DNA from: Mariniblastus sp.
GTDB taxonomy: Bacteria > Planctomycetota > Planctomycetia > Pirellulales > Pirellulaceae
Assembly (NCBI GenBank): GCA_028823415.1
Contig: JAPKBL010000007.1
Location: 1-64,000 of the forward strand
Reading direction: 5' to 3'
DNA length: 64,000 nt
Shown here: one piece after another, positions 17,244 through 27,336 of the stretch
How the letters are laid out: every line of letters starts with the position of its first letter
Numbering within the stretch: the first letter of the stretch is position 1
Notes under the pieces: model-generated
Database searches by the model: none
What the model was told of the DNA's origin: nothing
The model's input: the letters and a program-made list of their open reading frames with translations, nothing else
Translations under genes and position numbers: made by a program

Positions 17244-20200
17244 TCACTCGGCAGTTGTGACGGATTCTTCCGAGAGTGATCCTAGGTAGCTGATCAAACT
17301 GGCTAAATCATAAAGCGTGTTCTCTTGCAGTAGGTTGTCAGGCATGGATGATAGCTTGGACTCTTTGCGTGAGTCGATCTCCGCTTTGTCGAAGGAAAAC
17401 TCTTTCCCTTCTTGGTCTCGCAGAACGACTCGATCAGCTGATTCCTCAGTTACATATCCTGTAACCAGCCTTCCATCGATGTCCAAAATGATATTCGTCT
17501 TAAATCCTTGCGCGATGGTTTTGTTGGGTAACAAAATCGCCATGGATAGATCGCGTGGTCGATAAGTCTTTGAGATATTCCCAAGATAGGGTCCTTTCTG
17601 TTTTTCTGACATCTTGACGGTGTGACAAGCGGCGCAATTTGATTTGCTGTACACACTTTCGCCATGCCCGCGGTCGCCCTTTACTTGCATGGCTTGATCA
17701 ATCGCGGAATTTACGTCGAGTGTGCCTAGTTTTGCGGAACGATCAACGAGCATCGAAAGATTCAACTTTTTTGCAGCCGCGCTTGCGGCTGCTGCGAGTT
17801 TTGGTTCGTCGGATTTTATTGATGCCAAAACAAAATCGTCGATTGAATGATTCTTTAGATACGCCGCGGCGGAAACCATTCTGATTCGCAATGAGGGATT
17901 TGAACATTGCCGACGGATGGAGGCATCGCATGTTGTTTTGGTTAGAGGGCTCACATTCTTTTGGGACGCTAATGTAAGGAGTGCACAATCCGCCCAAAAA
18001 CCTGTCTTGTCGGTTTTCAGCGAGTGATCGGAAACAATCTCTAAGTTCTCTTTGAGGAGATTCGATTTAAGAAAAAAATCTTTTGATTTATTGACATGTT
18101 GTCGGTCAATGTTCAATTGATTGAGAATTTCAAGCGCGTTAAAAATGAACGGAATCGTTTTAGGATTGTTTAATTTTGTGAGTAACACGACGACATTGGC
18201 AAGTGTATTCGGTGAAACGTCAGATCGAACCGAGGACGTAAGGAATTCGAATGATGCCTGTGGAAGCTTGCTAGTATTAAGTAAATTCGACACAGCGGGC
18301 CCGGTCAGTTCGGGGTTGGATGTCGCCAGAGCTATAATTTGTTCCATGGAGTCCGCGAGGTCAATTCGGTTTTTGGCTAGTTCCTCCATTAGGAAGGCGA
18401 GAACCGGAGCACTATTGGACTGCATTTCTTTCGTCAGGAGCCTCTGAATCGTTTCCGTTTCTTGCCATTTTACCGGTTGGTAATAAGGCCCGCGAGTATC
18501 GGGGCGAGTGCCCCACGATTGCCCTTCCCACTTTGCTTCCTTGAAATACAGGCGACACAAGGTTTTGAGGATTAATTTCTTGTGCTGTTCATTAGGTTGA
18601 GTGAGCCGTTGTTCGAGTTGCATCACTGTTGAGGATTGATGCATCATCCCCAAGGCGCGATAAAGGTTGCTGGGATCTTTTTCCAATTCAAGTTGCGAGA
18701 GAGTCAGGTCTAAAAGATTACGCTTGGCGGTTTCACGGATAGCTACGTGTTGGATTGTTGGGTCAGTGTGACTCATCGCAGCAATTACTTCCTGCGGATC
18801 TGTGTCGTTTTGTATTTTATCAACGGTGCGACGAGGGGTATTCCAAGTCGCGACGCCTCGATCGATTAATTGTTGGCTTGCGGGATTTTTTCTGCGGATG
18901 AGCTCACGCTGGGCGGCCAGTCGTCGGCGATGGCTTGGAGAATCGAAAAGTTGGACCAGTTGGTCAGGTGATAGCGTTTCGAAGTTCGGAAGAGGTTTCG
19001 GTACGTAATCTTTTGGCTTGACTTGGACGATGTAGCCAACTTGAGGCCCTACCCACTTAAATGTCGCACCTTTCCAACTCGAGCAATACAGCCGACTCAT
19101 TGCGTCTACGTCACAATCAGTAGGCCGAGGAAGTTTCACGAATGGCTTGGGTCGCTCAGTCTCTTTGAAGGTCGCACCGGCGGGGGTAACGCTGTGGTGA
19201 TAGATGCTGCCGGTTCCCCAATCCGCCGTAAAGGGGGCGTGATTCCAGATGCCAAATCCAGGTTCGTCGACGTAAACAGCACCACAACCTGACCCGCCGC
19301 CGTAATCTGCCAACGGTGGTATGCATTCTTCAGGGAAGTTCTTGTAGAGCCGTGGATATCCATGATCGTCACCGCCGGTGAAATGGTGGAAACGGACATT
19401 CCAACCACCGCCGTCATTTGTGTTATCTCTCGCAAAGAGATCCATTTCCGGACTCACCGCTACCTCGAGGATATTGCGCGTCCCCGTCGAGTAGAGTTCT
19501 AACCCGGTTCCATCGGGTCGCACGCGAATTACGCCACCACCCCGATGCGTCAATGTGGTGCCGTCAGTCCCTTTGGCGTTCATAAACCCAAAGTCACCCC
19601 CGGCGATGTAGAGATATCCGTCGACGCCGATACTCAACCCATTAGTGGTGTGATCGGCTGGACGTTTGTCATAGCCAAAGGCAAGGTCACTTACGAGTAT
19701 GTTCTGTCTATCTGAAACGCCGTCGTCGTTGTCATCAATGAACTCCGAAAGATGCGGTGGGTGCATGAGATAAAGCCGGTCATGGTCCCAGACTAAACCA
19801 CGGGGTGCGTCGACTTCACAAAAAATTTTTGTTTCATCGGCCCTTCCATCTCCGTCGGTGTCCCTCAACCGAATTACGCGACCGCGGTGAGGGTCTCTAC
19901 CGAGCGAACCATTTCCGTCGGAACTGACGTACAGAGTTCCATCGGGTGCAGCGGCGACAAACACCGGGTAGTTGACTGCCGGAGGTGCCGCAAATACAGT
20001 CGCGTCAAATCCAGCGGGTATGGTTACCTCTTTTAGAATCGCCGCTTCCTGCTCCTCAGTGAGAGGAACCATTTTTGCTGGTGCGTTGCCTTGTTTTAAA
20101 TAGGGGTCAGGATTGGCTGCCGGGGTCGGCTCAAACGCTGGCTTGAAACTTTTGTCGGCCGGCCAAATGTCTTTTAACTGCTTCCCCTTGAATTTAATTT

Positions 20201-21434
20201 CACGGATGCTGCACCATCCACCAGTTCGGCATCCCATGCCTTCTATTCGAATCTTCTTGGTAGGCTTCGATGCCTTGGTCAGAGCCTGAAACTCGGAGAT
20301 GGCCTTCTCATTTCCTGACTGATCAATGACCACAACCATCTTCCCATCTTGTTCTGATAGAACCTTATATTGATAGGCAGCATTTTTTTCCCAATCAATT
20401 TTAATTTGTTTGACGGACTGAGGGTTTTGAAATTCCAACTCTATCCATTGCGGGTAACTACCGTTCGAGGCGCACCACCGCGTATCATTCTGTTGATCAA
20501 TGCAGTGGGCGGGGTCATGATTCTTTTCAATCGATGAAGCGGTTACATGCACAAGCGTGGGGTTTTTTGGCGGAGTCTTTATTTGTTTTTTCGCTGAGTC
20601 GTTCTTTTTTTCGACGAACGTAATCTTATTATTTCCGGTAAACGGACTTGGCGTCTCTGGTATGTTCTTTTTACAGGACCACAAAATTCCTCGTGTTACT
20701 AAATCGAGGTACCGGTCGTCGGCTACGCCAGCGGTGTAATGGCCGATAGACATACTAAAACTGCGGGTATCATTGACTTCATTACTCCAGATCACAATCG
20801 CTTCCTGTTCGCTTGTTTTCCCTTTGCGCTCAAATGTCTGAGTCCCCATTGCAATCGGATGTGCACCGTATAGTTTGGCGTTGTTATAGAGTTCGTCTTT
20901 GTCGATCGTCCAATTCTCCATTCCGCGAACGACCGGGTGGTTTTTGTCAACAAACGCAACCTTTATCGGGGCGTGAGGCCCATGCCCGGTGGATTGTAAA
21001 CCGAGGTGTTTGAACCATAAGTCAGTACCATTGCGGAAACTATGCATCGCGCAATGGAGGTGTATGGCTGGTGTTTTTTCATGCACCTTTAGAATTCGCT
21101 GAAGGACTTCCACGTTTGTGTTCCGTGCGGCACATTCGTCATGGATGATGACGTCGTAACCGTTTGCCCAGTTGACATTGTCATACACTGTCAGGGGAGG
21201 ATTGGTTGATTTATCATCGGTCCACCAGACGTCGACGCGAATATTGGCCCTTGCCTGAATGCCCTCGGAGAGTACTTTGTGCTGTTGTGTATAGTCGTGA
21301 CAGCAGCCACCGCAAATAAGCAACGCCCTCAGTGGTTTTTCAGCGGAATTGTTTGCGTCCGAGGTTTCGATCTGAGAAAATAAAGTTTGCGGCATCAAAA
21401 CCGCGGTCGCGATGATTGTGAGAAACTTGAGCAT
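17244..21434 (-). CDS. Giant secreted ThuA-F5/8C-propeller-HEAT-heme protein
   Basis: Start set at the ATG at 21434 (1396 residues). The open frame extends to 21758, but that would overlap the divergent gene at 21610, and MLKFLTIIATAVLMPQTLFS is a clean signal peptide. Domains: ThuA-like (about 34-255, with LLICGGCCHDYTQQ and GHYTAGVADDRY); a discoidin/F5-8 type C-like carbohydrate-binding module (about 290-420, WIELEFQNPQSVKQIKI); a PVC-type propeller (about 470-805) with DTDGDGRAD loops and RGGGVIRVRPDGT; HEAT repeats (about 820-1230); and a c-type heme domain with CAACH (about 1265) and the family tail 'VTGYV.E....LRD..G....' (1250-1396). Unlike the other two giant proteins here, it has no cupredoxin domain. 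Probable periplasmic sugar oxidoreductase or binding protein; the substrate is unknown. Confidence 0.9.
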   Translation of the reverse strand: MLKFLTIIATAVLMPQTLFSQIETSDANNSAEKPLRALLICGGCCHDYTQQHKVLSEGIQARANIRVDVWWTDDKSTNPPLTVYDNVNWANGYDVIIHDECAARNTNVEVLQRILKVHEKTPAIHLHCAMHSFRNGTDLWFKHLGLQSTGHGPHAPIKVAFVDKNHPVVRGMENWTIDKDELYNNAKLYGAHPIAMGTQTFERKGKTSEQEAIVIWSNEVNDTRSFSMSIGHYTAGVADDRYLDLVTRGILWSCKKNIPETPSPFTGNNKITFVEKKNDSAKKQIKTPPKNPTLVHVTASSIEKNHDPAHCIDQQNDTRWCASNGSYPQWIELEFQNPQSVKQIKIDWEKNAAYQYKVLSEQDGKMVVVIDQSGNEKAISEFQALTKASKPTKKIRIEGMGCRTGGWCSIREIKFKGKQLKDIWPADKSFKPAFEPTPAANPDPYLKQGNAPAKMVPLTEEQEAAILKEVTIPAGFDATVFAAPPAVNYPVFVAAAPDGTLYVSSDGNGSLGRDPHRGRVIRLRDTDGDGRADETKIFCEVDAPRGLVWDHDRLYLMHPPHLSEFIDDNDDGVSDRQNILVSDLAFGYDKRPADHTTNGLSIGVDGYLYIAGGDFGFMNAKGTDGTTLTHRGGGVIRVRPDGTGLELYSTGTRNILEVAVSPEMDLFARDNTNDGGGWNVRFHHFTGGDDHGYPRLYKNFPEECIPPLADYGGGSGCGAVYVDEPGFGIWNHAPFTADWGTGSIYHHSVTPAGATFKETERPKPFVKLPRPTDCDVDAMSRLYCSSWKGATFKWVGPQVGYIVQVKPKDYVPKPLPNFETLSPDQLVQLFDSPSHRRRLAAQRELIRRKNPASQQLIDRGVATWNTPRRTVDKIQNDTDPQEVIAAMSHTDPTIQHVAIRETAKRNLLDLTLSQLELEKDPSNLYRALGMMHQSSTVMQLEQRLTQPNEQHKKLILKTLCRLYFKEAKWEGQSWGTRPDTRGPYYQPVKWQETETIQRLLTKEMQSNSAPVLAFLMEELAKNRIDLADSMEQIIALATSNPELTGPAVSNLLNTSKLPQASFEFLTSSVRSDVSPNTLANVVVLLTKLNNPKTIPFIFNALEILNQLNIDRQHVNKSKDFFLKSNLLKENLEIVSDHSLKTDKTGFWADCALLTLASQKNVSPLTKTTCDASIRRQCSNPSLRIRMVSAAAYLKNHSIDDFVLASIKSDEPKLAAAASAAAKKLNLSMLVDRSAKLGTLDVNSAIDQAMQVKGDRGHGESVYSKSNCAACHTVKMSEKQKGPYLGNISKTYRPRDLSMAILLPNKTIAQGFKTNIILDIDGRLVTGYVTEESADRVVLRDQEGKEFSFDKAEIDSRKESKLSSMPDNLLQENTLYDLASLISYLGSLSEESVTTAE

Positions 21435-21609
21435 GCGGATGTCCGTGAAGAATAATCGGAAAGATACTTCATTGTGTTCGGTTTCACGGCGAAAATCCAG
21501 TCGATTTAGATTCTCACTTGATAAATTTGAGATCTTTGAATCAGACTCAATAAACTTACAGGTCGTGGTATCTTTGAATGGCAATAGGTTTCTGAAACTG
21601 TCTTGAGAA

Positions 21610-23940
21610 ATGAACGGGTGGCAAATGGGGGTTGGTCGAATCATTAAAAAAACTAACTGCTTGATACCAATCGTAGCGATTCTGTGTCTAGTTTCCACAC
21701 AGTCGACGGGCGATGAGATTTCGTTCACTAGCGACGTGCGTCCGATACTGGCGGCCAAGTGTTTTAATTGCCATGGATTTGATGCGGGTAGCCGACAGGG
21801 GGACCTGAGGCTCGATCGTCGCGATGAAGCTGAATATGTGTTTTCCGGCGCTGGTGATACCGCTTTGTTTTGGGAACGTATTAATTCCGACGATCTTGAG
21901 TTTCGAATGCCGCCTCCTGAAAGTAAAGAGGCACTCTCGTTAGAAGAAATCGAGATTTTAAATCAATGGTTGTCACAGGGCTCTCCCTACGAAGAGCACT
22001 GGGCGTTTCGCGCTCCCGTTAGGCCCACGGTTCCGTTGGTTGAGTCAGAAGCTATAAGGAATCCAATCGATAGTTTCATTCGGGCTCGGCTTATCAAACA
22101 AGGGATGACTCCATCCAATGCCGCAGATCCAGTTACTCTTGCGAGGCGGCTTTCACAGGATTTACATGGTCTACCTCCCGCAGCTAACGTCGTCGAGGAA
22201 TTTGCCAACCAATCCAGCGACAAAGCCTATTCAGATTTGATCGATGTTTTGATGGCGTCACCACGTTACGGCGAACATATGGCGGTGCCATGGTTGGACG
22301 CCGCAAGATATGCAGATACGGACGGTTATCAAAACGACCGTTATCGGTACATGCACGTGTGGCGTGATTGGGTCATTCATTCCTTGAACGAAAACATGCC
22401 GTACGATCAATTTGTATTGGAACAGGTTGCCGGTGACATGCTGCCCGATGCAACCTTAAAACAACAAATCGCCACAGGGTTTTGCCGAAACCATCGAATT
22501 AATTCCGAGGATGGTTCGATTCCTGAAGAATGGCATGTTGAAAATGTCGTTGACCGGATCGACACCATCGGAACTGCGATTCTAGGATTGACCGTTGGGT
22601 GTGCGCGATGCCATGACCACAAATTTGATCCAATTTCGGCTAAGGAGTATTACCAGCTATTCGCCTATTTCAATAATGTTCCCGAATGGGGGGTCGGACC
22701 TAATAATGGAAATAGCCCTCCCTTTATCGAAGTCCCGAAGTCATGGCCGAACCTTTCCGAGGACGAAAATGTCGCGATTCTGCCGGCACCTTTGAAACTG
22801 AGGGAAGCGAGGAAGGGACAGATGGGAAACGGACTTAAACGGCCACAGGCTGGTAGTCCCCAGACGGTCATGGTGATGCATGAAATGAAAGTGCCACGTG
22901 CGACCTATCTCTTAATGCGAGGTCAGTTTGACAGCCCGGACAAGTCAGAACTGCTCACTCCGGGCGTACCAAAGGTGTTGCTGTCATCCCTTGCGGCGCA
23001 GCCTCAAAGTCGATTGCAGTTTGCGCAGTGGTTGGTAGATCGGGAAAATCCATTAACCGCTCGAGTCGCCGTGAATCGAGTTTGGCAACAAATATTCGGG
23101 ATGGGTTTGGTGAAGACAAGCGAAAACTTTGGTACTCAAGGTGAGTTGCCGAGTCATCCGGAACTCCTTGATTGGCTGGCGGTCGAGCTAATTGAAAGCG
23201 GCTGGGATATTCGACACATTCAAAAACTGATTCTTCAGAGTACAACCTACCGACAGTCATCGGAAACAACCCCCGCTCGCGAAAAAGAGGATCCGGAAAA
23301 TAGATTCTTAGCGAGAGCTCCACGCTATCGCCTGCACGCGTTTGCATTGCGGGACTCATTGCTCGCCAGCAGTGGGTTGCTCGTTGAGAAAATTGGCGGA
23401 ATACCGGCAAAACCTTACATGCCTCCGAAAATTTGGAGAGCGATATCGAACAACACCTATAAGCAAGGGACAGGAGACGATTTGTATCGGCGAAGCGTTT
23501 ATACGTTTTGGCGGCGGACAATTCCCCCGCCGATGATGGTCAATTTTAATTCCGCTGATCGGGAAGTTTGCATCGTCCGCAAGGATCGCACCAATACGCC
23601 TCTGCAGGCGTTAACCCAGATGAATAACATTGCATTTGTCGAGGCGGCCAGGTTCCTGGCTGAGAGGATGATTGAGCATTCCGTTGATCCGCGAATTGCG
23701 ATTGAATTTGGTTTTATTTCCTTGGTTTCGAGAAAACCGCGGAAAGCGGAGTTGATTTTGTTATTAGACGCTTACAGTGAATTTGAAAAACATTACCGAG
23801 CGCAGCCCAAGGCGGCGAAAGCACTGCTGTCCGTTGGCCAGAAAAAACGAAACGAGAACCTTGAGTTGACAGAGCATGCTGCTTTGACAATGGTGGCGTC
23901 ACTGTTAATGAATCTTGATGAGGCGGTCACGCGAGAATGA
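21610..23940 (+). CDS. DUF1549/DUF1553 protein with planctomycete cytochrome c domain
   Basis: A 776-residue exported protein. A signal sequence (about 15-35) is followed by a planctomycete cytochrome C-type domain with a CFNCH heme motif starting at residue 51 and the 'RMPP' segment near 100. DUF1549 follows (about 145-355), with NPIDSFIRARL, YGEHMAVPWLDAARYADTDG and GCARCHDHKFDPI (a second CxxCH, about 331). DUF1553 follows (about 480-740), with RVAVNRVWQQIFGMGLV, HPELLDWLAVELI and RTNTPLQALTQMN. Such proteins always travel with a DUF1501 partner, and here the stop overlaps the next start (ATGA at 23937), so the two are translationally coupled. Biochemical function is unproven; a periplasmic redox role is inferred from the hemes. 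It is divergent from the giant gene at 21434. Confidence 0.93.
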   Translation: MNGWQMGVGRIIKKTNCLIPIVAILCLVSTQSTGDEISFTSDVRPILAAKCFNCHGFDAGSRQGDLRLDRRDEAEYVFSGAGDTALFWERINSDDLEFRMPPPESKEALSLEEIEILNQWLSQGSPYEEHWAFRAPVRPTVPLVESEAIRNPIDSFIRARLIKQGMTPSNAADPVTLARRLSQDLHGLPPAANVVEEFANQSSDKAYSDLIDVLMASPRYGEHMAVPWLDAARYADTDGYQNDRYRYMHVWRDWVIHSLNENMPYDQFVLEQVAGDMLPDATLKQQIATGFCRNHRINSEDGSIPEEWHVENVVDRIDTIGTAILGLTVGCARCHDHKFDPISAKEYYQLFAYFNNVPEWGVGPNNGNSPPFIEVPKSWPNLSEDENVAILPAPLKLREARKGQMGNGLKRPQAGSPQTVMVMHEMKVPRATYLLMRGQFDSPDKSELLTPGVPKVLLSSLAAQPQSRLQFAQWLVDRENPLTARVAVNRVWQQIFGMGLVKTSENFGTQGELPSHPELLDWLAVELIESGWDIRHIQKLILQSTTYRQSSETTPAREKEDPENRFLARAPRYRLHAFALRDSLLASSGLLVEKIGGIPAKPYMPPKIWRAISNNTYKQGTGDDLYRRSVYTFWRRTIPPPMMVNFNSADREVCIVRKDRTNTPLQALTQMNNIAFVEAARFLAERMIEHSVDPRIAIEFGFISLVSRKPRKAELILLLDAYSEFEKHYRAQPKAAKALLSVGQKKRNENLELTEHAALTMVASLLMNLDEAVTRE

Positions 23941-25403
23941 AACCCGACCATTCCGAAATTCTGGAGCGGTGCAGAACCGCGGTGAACCGGCGGTTTTTCT
24001 TAGGAAGGGCTGGTCTCGGATTAGCGGCTATCAATGGCTTGATGGGATCGCCGGGCAGATTGATGGGAAGTGAAATCCCGGTGAAACCTGGCGTGGATGA
24101 TGTGCCTCACTTCCAGCCAAAAGCCAAACGGATTATTTATTTATTCCAATCGGGCGGGCCGTCGCAGCTAGACTTATTTGATCCAAAACCAGAGTTAAAA
24201 AAACGGTTTGGCCAAGAGGTGCCTAAGTCGATCTATCCGGATGAGCGGAAAACGACGATGAGCAATGCCCAGAGTCAGTTTGCCACGTCACCGAGTGTAT
24301 TTAAATTTAATCGTTGTGGTAAATCCGGTTTGGAGCTGAGCGAGTTGTTGCCCAATGTCGGTCAAATGGCGGACCATCTGTGCGTGATTCGATCCATGCA
24401 CACTCAGGCAATTAATCATGACCCGGCGATCACGTTCATGCAAACGGGAGCACAGATTCCGGGACGACCAAGTATGGGGGCCTGGTTGAATTATGGGCTT
24501 GGATCGGAAACCGAAAACCTTCCTGCGTTTGTCGCGATGAGTTCTCGTGGTTCGGGCAAAGGAGGACAGCCGATTTACGACCGGTTATGGGGAAGTGGAT
24601 TTCTCCCCTCAATTTATCAGGGGGTTAAATTTCGGAATCAAGGATCGCCGGTGTTGGATATTTATGATCCGGCTGGTGTCGATCCGAATGTTCGGCGGAC
24701 CATGCTCAATTATCTTGGCAAATTGAACGAGATGAAATTTCAGAGTACCGGAGACGCGGAAATTCGAACCAGAATCGCACAATATGAACTTGCGGGTAAA
24801 ATGCAGGCTTCGGTTCCTGAGTTACTGGATTTTACACAAGAGACCAGGGCAACGATGGAAATGTACGGAAAGGATGTGGGTCGGCAGGGCTCTTTTGCGT
24901 TTAACTGTCTCGTGGCTCGGCGTCTGGCTGAACGCGGCGTTCGTTTCATACAGCTTTTTCATCAGGGCTGGGATCAGCACGTCAACTTACCAACCCAAAT
25001 TCGGCGACAGTGCATTGATACCGATCAACCGACCGCCGCACTGATGCAGGATCTAAAATCGCGGGGAATGCTTGAAGATACGCTGATCGTTTGGGCGGGA
25101 GAATTCGGAAGAACAGTATATTCTCAGGGGACGCTCAGCCCTCGGAATTACGGTCGCGATCATCATGGAAATTGTTATTCGGTATGGCTTGCCGGTGCCG
25201 GAATTCGGGGTGGAATAAGCTACGGCGCTACTGATGACTATAGCGTCAATGTTGTAGAGAATAAGCTCGAGCCACATGATTTGAATGCGACGATCTTGCA
25301 GCAAATGGGCATCGATCACGAACGGCTCACGTTCCCCTTCCAAGGGCGAGACTATCGGTTAACCGATGTCCATGGCCGGGTGGTTCATGACATCCTGCGT
25401 TAA
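23937..25403 (+). CDS. DUF1501 protein, Tat-exported
   Basis: A 488-residue protein starting 4 bp inside the previous gene (ATGA overlap). A Tat-type signal, NRRFFLGRAGLGLAAI (about residues 18-33), predicts folded export. The DUF1501 body is related to the alkaline-phosphatase/sulfatase superfamily, with YLFQSGGPSQLDLFDPKP near the N-terminus, GAWLNYGLGS, SGFLPSIYQG, LFHQGWDQH, VWAGEFGRTVYSQ and GRDHHGNCYSVWLAGAG. The DUF1549-DUF1501 operon is a hallmark of planctomycetes. Tat export suggests the protein carries a cofactor or metal, and the His/Asp-rich motifs would suit metal binding. Activity is unknown. Confidence 0.93.
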   Translation: MKPDHSEILERCRTAVNRRFFLGRAGLGLAAINGLMGSPGRLMGSEIPVKPGVDDVPHFQPKAKRIIYLFQSGGPSQLDLFDPKPELKKRFGQEVPKSIYPDERKTTMSNAQSQFATSPSVFKFNRCGKSGLELSELLPNVGQMADHLCVIRSMHTQAINHDPAITFMQTGAQIPGRPSMGAWLNYGLGSETENLPAFVAMSSRGSGKGGQPIYDRLWGSGFLPSIYQGVKFRNQGSPVLDIYDPAGVDPNVRRTMLNYLGKLNEMKFQSTGDAEIRTRIAQYELAGKMQASVPELLDFTQETRATMEMYGKDVGRQGSFAFNCLVARRLAERGVRFIQLFHQGWDQHVNLPTQIRRQCIDTDQPTAALMQDLKSRGMLEDTLIVWAGEFGRTVYSQGTLSPRNYGRDHHGNCYSVWLAGAGIRGGISYGATDDYSVNVVENKLEPHDLNATILQQMGIDHERLTFPFQGRDYRLTDVHGRVVHDILR

Positions 25404-25439
25404 AACGTTTCTGTCGCGGATTATATTAGCTGCGGCTTG

Positions 25440-25464
25440 GCGAGCTACCGTTAGCTCGCTTGTT
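25440..25464 (+). terminator. Hairpin between convergent genes
   Basis: GCGAGCTA (25440-25447) pairs perfectly with TAGCTCGC (25452-25459) around a 4-nt loop, followed by TTGTTTG. It lies 37 bp after the DUF1501 stop and contains the stop codon of the convergent gene (25451-25453), so it probably ends transcription from the left and may act on both strands. Confidence 0.6.
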
Positions 25465-26725
25465 TGAAAAAGTCATCTTCTGCTCTCGCTGTTTTGGGAG
25501 AATAAAAATTGACCAAATTGGGAGGTGCCGGCTTTGGCTTTCGCGTAAATAGCCAACCAGCAAACAGAATAAAGAAGCCAACGAAAACCGAGGCTATCGC
25601 CAGCGTCTGCTTTGTTTCATTGATCGCGAGAACGAGGAGCGACTCGCCATAGCGGGCGGCTTCCTCGGTTCGCTTCTTCGATAGGTCGTCGATCGAGGAA
25701 ATCGTTTTGTCGAGTTGCTGTTTTAGATCTTCGGTAGCCATGACCCTTTCTTGGTTGACAGTCTCTAACACGAGTCTACGTTCCTCTTGCAGCTGAACGA
25801 TGGTGTTAACGCGCATGGCTTCGATTTGCTGGACGGTTTTTTTGCGTTGATCGTCGATTGCGAATTCGACGGCTTGCCGCTCTTGGTCAATGAGAACAGG
25901 TATCTGTGCAACGGTTTGAGCGATTGACTCAGCTGCGACCGTGGTTTGTTTGAGGTCTGCGAGCGACTCGGTAAAGGGTTCCATTTCGATAACATCAAGG
26001 GTGAGTAGTTCGGCTTCCCAGCGCGCCTGTTTGGGGAGAAATTCTGCGTAAAGACGCAATAAGCCTTGCAGTTCGTCGATGTTAACTTCCAAACGTCCGA
26101 GAATTTCGATGGGTTCATTTAAATTTGCTTGGACGGCATCGATGTAGTGTGACTTGGCGGACTCCCGGTCAAAATATAAATCCTCGATTGGGAATCGATT
26201 GGCAAATTTCTCGGCGAACGGTTCACCGAGTTCAGTATCTCTATTTAATTTGGGAATTTCTCGGCCAATTGTCGTTTGTATGTTGCGCAGGCGATCTTCA
26301 AACGCTTCCCCTTGGTTAAGGGACGCAAGTGAAACCGAGCCAAATAACGTTGAGCCATTTCGTGCAAGAAGGTCGTCGGTTTGTTTGACAAGGATCCATA
26401 AATCAAGAAACGCACCCATGGGATCATCCCGCGATGCGGCCCGAAATGTCGCGTTGATTCCGTTGATTTTCCAGAGCAATGCGTTGCGTCGAACCTCGAC
26501 TGAGGGCGAATTTGATAAAACTCGATCGCAGGTCTGCTCTATGTGGGTCACATAACGCAAAGTAAAATCGTTAACGAGAACACGCAACTGTTTGGAAGAA
26601 AGTTGAATTTCAGCCCCGGACTTTTCCAGAAATCCGCGTTCCTGCGTTGTTAATTGACACCCACTATGGAATAAAACGTTAAAAAACGCGAGAGATATCA
26701 ATAATTTTTTATAATCGAAAGCCAT
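25451..26725 (-). CDS. Coiled-coil lipoprotein with C-terminal membrane anchor, unknown
   Basis: A 424-residue protein. The N-terminus has a lipoprotein-like signal (LLISLAFFNVLFHSGCQLT, Cys at about 23). The middle is almost entirely helical, and from about residue 240 to 365 it forms a likely coiled coil rich in Q, E, R and V (DQERQAVEFAIDDQRKKTVQ, LQEERRLVLETVNQERVMAT, LKQQLDKTISSIDDLSKKR). A transmembrane helix follows near 372-395 (LAIASVFVGFFILFAGWLF), then a basic cytoplasmic-looking tail. A lipid anchor plus a coiled coil plus a TM helix would let it tether two membranes or act as a spacer. I recognise no family. It is convergent with the DUF1501 operon and monocistronic. Confidence 0.7.
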   Translation of the reverse strand: MAFDYKKLLISLAFFNVLFHSGCQLTTQERGFLEKSGAEIQLSSKQLRVLVNDFTLRYVTHIEQTCDRVLSNSPSVEVRRNALLWKINGINATFRAASRDDPMGAFLDLWILVKQTDDLLARNGSTLFGSVSLASLNQGEAFEDRLRNIQTTIGREIPKLNRDTELGEPFAEKFANRFPIEDLYFDRESAKSHYIDAVQANLNEPIEILGRLEVNIDELQGLLRLYAEFLPKQARWEAELLTLDVIEMEPFTESLADLKQTTVAAESIAQTVAQIPVLIDQERQAVEFAIDDQRKKTVQQIEAMRVNTIVQLQEERRLVLETVNQERVMATEDLKQQLDKTISSIDDLSKKRTEEAARYGESLLVLAINETKQTLAIASVFVGFFILFAGWLFTRKPKPAPPNLVNFYSPKTARAEDDFFKQAS

Positions 26726-27336
26726 GGCGTTTCTTAACAGGATGAGATTCCTGTGACAAGATCAATAAAAACGCCATCCTAGGTGTCCGAGGATAATTCC
26801 AATCGAATCCGGCTTCAGCGTTAGTGGATCCCGCCTCGCCAATCTTAAATTAAAAAAAGCCATCCTATTGGTTGGGAAAAAATCAATTCGATACGGGTTG
26901 CACTTGTACTAAAATCCGGTTGCCCAATTTGAATTGATTGAATCAGTATCTGTTACGGATACTACTTTCTTCGTAGGTTTCCCGATATCGGTATTTTAAA
27001 CAGTGACCGCATCGATCCAGCAAACATCATTATGTCGGAAGATTTGAAAAAGGAGTCTCAAAATGATAATGCTGACTCAGAATGAGACGGATCAGCGCAC
27101 AGACTCATGGGGAAGGCAATATTTAGGTGCATTTTAGACTGGTCAGGAGATGCAAATTGCCAGCGAATTTGCTGGTTAAGTCTCTCGTGGGGAAGGGAAA
27201 CATTGGAAATCGTTTGAGATAGGAAACGTTTAGCACGGCATGTGCATTAGTGTAGCTACGCGAGTGCAGAAGGCATGACGAGATATTTCAATTGACCTCC
27301 ACTTTCCTTTCCCCACTAAGTATAGCGAGAACGACT
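26726..27336. other. Intergenic region upstream of the peroxidase gene
   Basis: About 610 bp between two divergently transcribed genes, AT-rich. I see only short imperfect hairpins (for example CCAGC-GAATTT-GCTGG near 27158) and no credible ORF. It should hold promoters for both flanking genes. An open frame upstream of the peroxidase ATG from 27292 adds 15 codons and looks non-coding. Confidence 0.4.

Noticed and set aside
21434-21758. N-terminal extension of the giant minus-strand gene
   Set aside because: It overlaps the divergent DUF1549 gene and the ATG at 21434 starts a good signal peptide.
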